Below, piece after piece: positions 6,060 through 6,110 of a stretch of 6,110 nt of DNA. Location of the stretch: the NCBI GenBank assembly GCA_035327305.1, contig DAOLDL010000121.1, positions 1-6,110 of the forward strand, in the 5' to 3' direction. The notes beneath the pieces are model-generated. The model worked only from the letters and a program-made list of their open reading frames with translations. It was not told where the DNA came from and made no database searches. The DNA comes from CALMUP01 sp035327305 (lineage in GTDB: Bacteria; Verrucomicrobiota; Kiritimatiellia; CAIVKH01). The translations under genes and the position numbers were made by a program. How positions within the stretch are numbered: the first letter of the stretch is position 1; the number at the start of each line of letters is the position of its first letter.

Positions 6060-6110
6060 TAGTTCGGTCGGCATTTCCCCATTCCTCACTCTTAATCGTA
6101 ATCATGATCG

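Noticed and set aside
6060..6110. Search for a terminator or a new gene after the protease stop.
   Set aside because: No stem with a T-run is seen, and an ATG at 6104 is too near the edge to judge.

Overview
The window holds three long protein-coding genes on a DNA of moderate GC content, with two short intergenic gaps. The left gene (minus strand, 37-1257) encodes an exported N-acetylmuramoyl-L-alanine amidase of the Amidase_3 type. It is divergent from the middle gene (plus strand, 1318-2598), gltX, glutamyl-tRNA synthetase. After a 131-base gap comes a long plus-strand gene (2730-6059) for a 1109-residue secreted multidomain zinc metalloprotease of the reprolysin-like metzincin type.

The organism is probably a bacterium of the PVC group, with Kiritimatiellota, Lentisphaerota or Verrucomicrobiota most likely. 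This rests on remembered protein style, not on a search. The GluRS is a compact form with a KPYSKRDGA signature loop and a GWSPGDDREV stretch. The protease carries PVC-style C-terminal modules, including a PEGA-like unit and a WW...AGLDP...SVF unit. None of the three genes has a convincing Shine-Dalgarno sequence.

Layout: 1-36 is the tail beyond the amidase stop and holds nothing I can support. 1258-1317 is a 60-base divergent promoter region with a palindromic TTATAA core. 2599-2729 carries a perfect 7-bp hairpin, a competing inverted repeat, a GC hairpin followed by T-rich sequence (a possible weak gltX terminator), an A/T-rich inverted repeat and a possible promoter lying almost on the protease start codon. 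6060-6110 shows no terminator or gene.

The genes do not form an obvious pathway. GltX is housekeeping translation, the amidase works on the cell wall in the periplasm, and the protease is exported and probably acts outside the cell or on its surface. I see no CRISPR array, mobile element, rRNA or complete tRNA, and no clear new biological system. The most unusual points are the zinc-less compact GluRS, the amidase with large insertions between its zinc ligands, and the modular protease with two copies of an Ig-like module around a jelly-roll-like domain.
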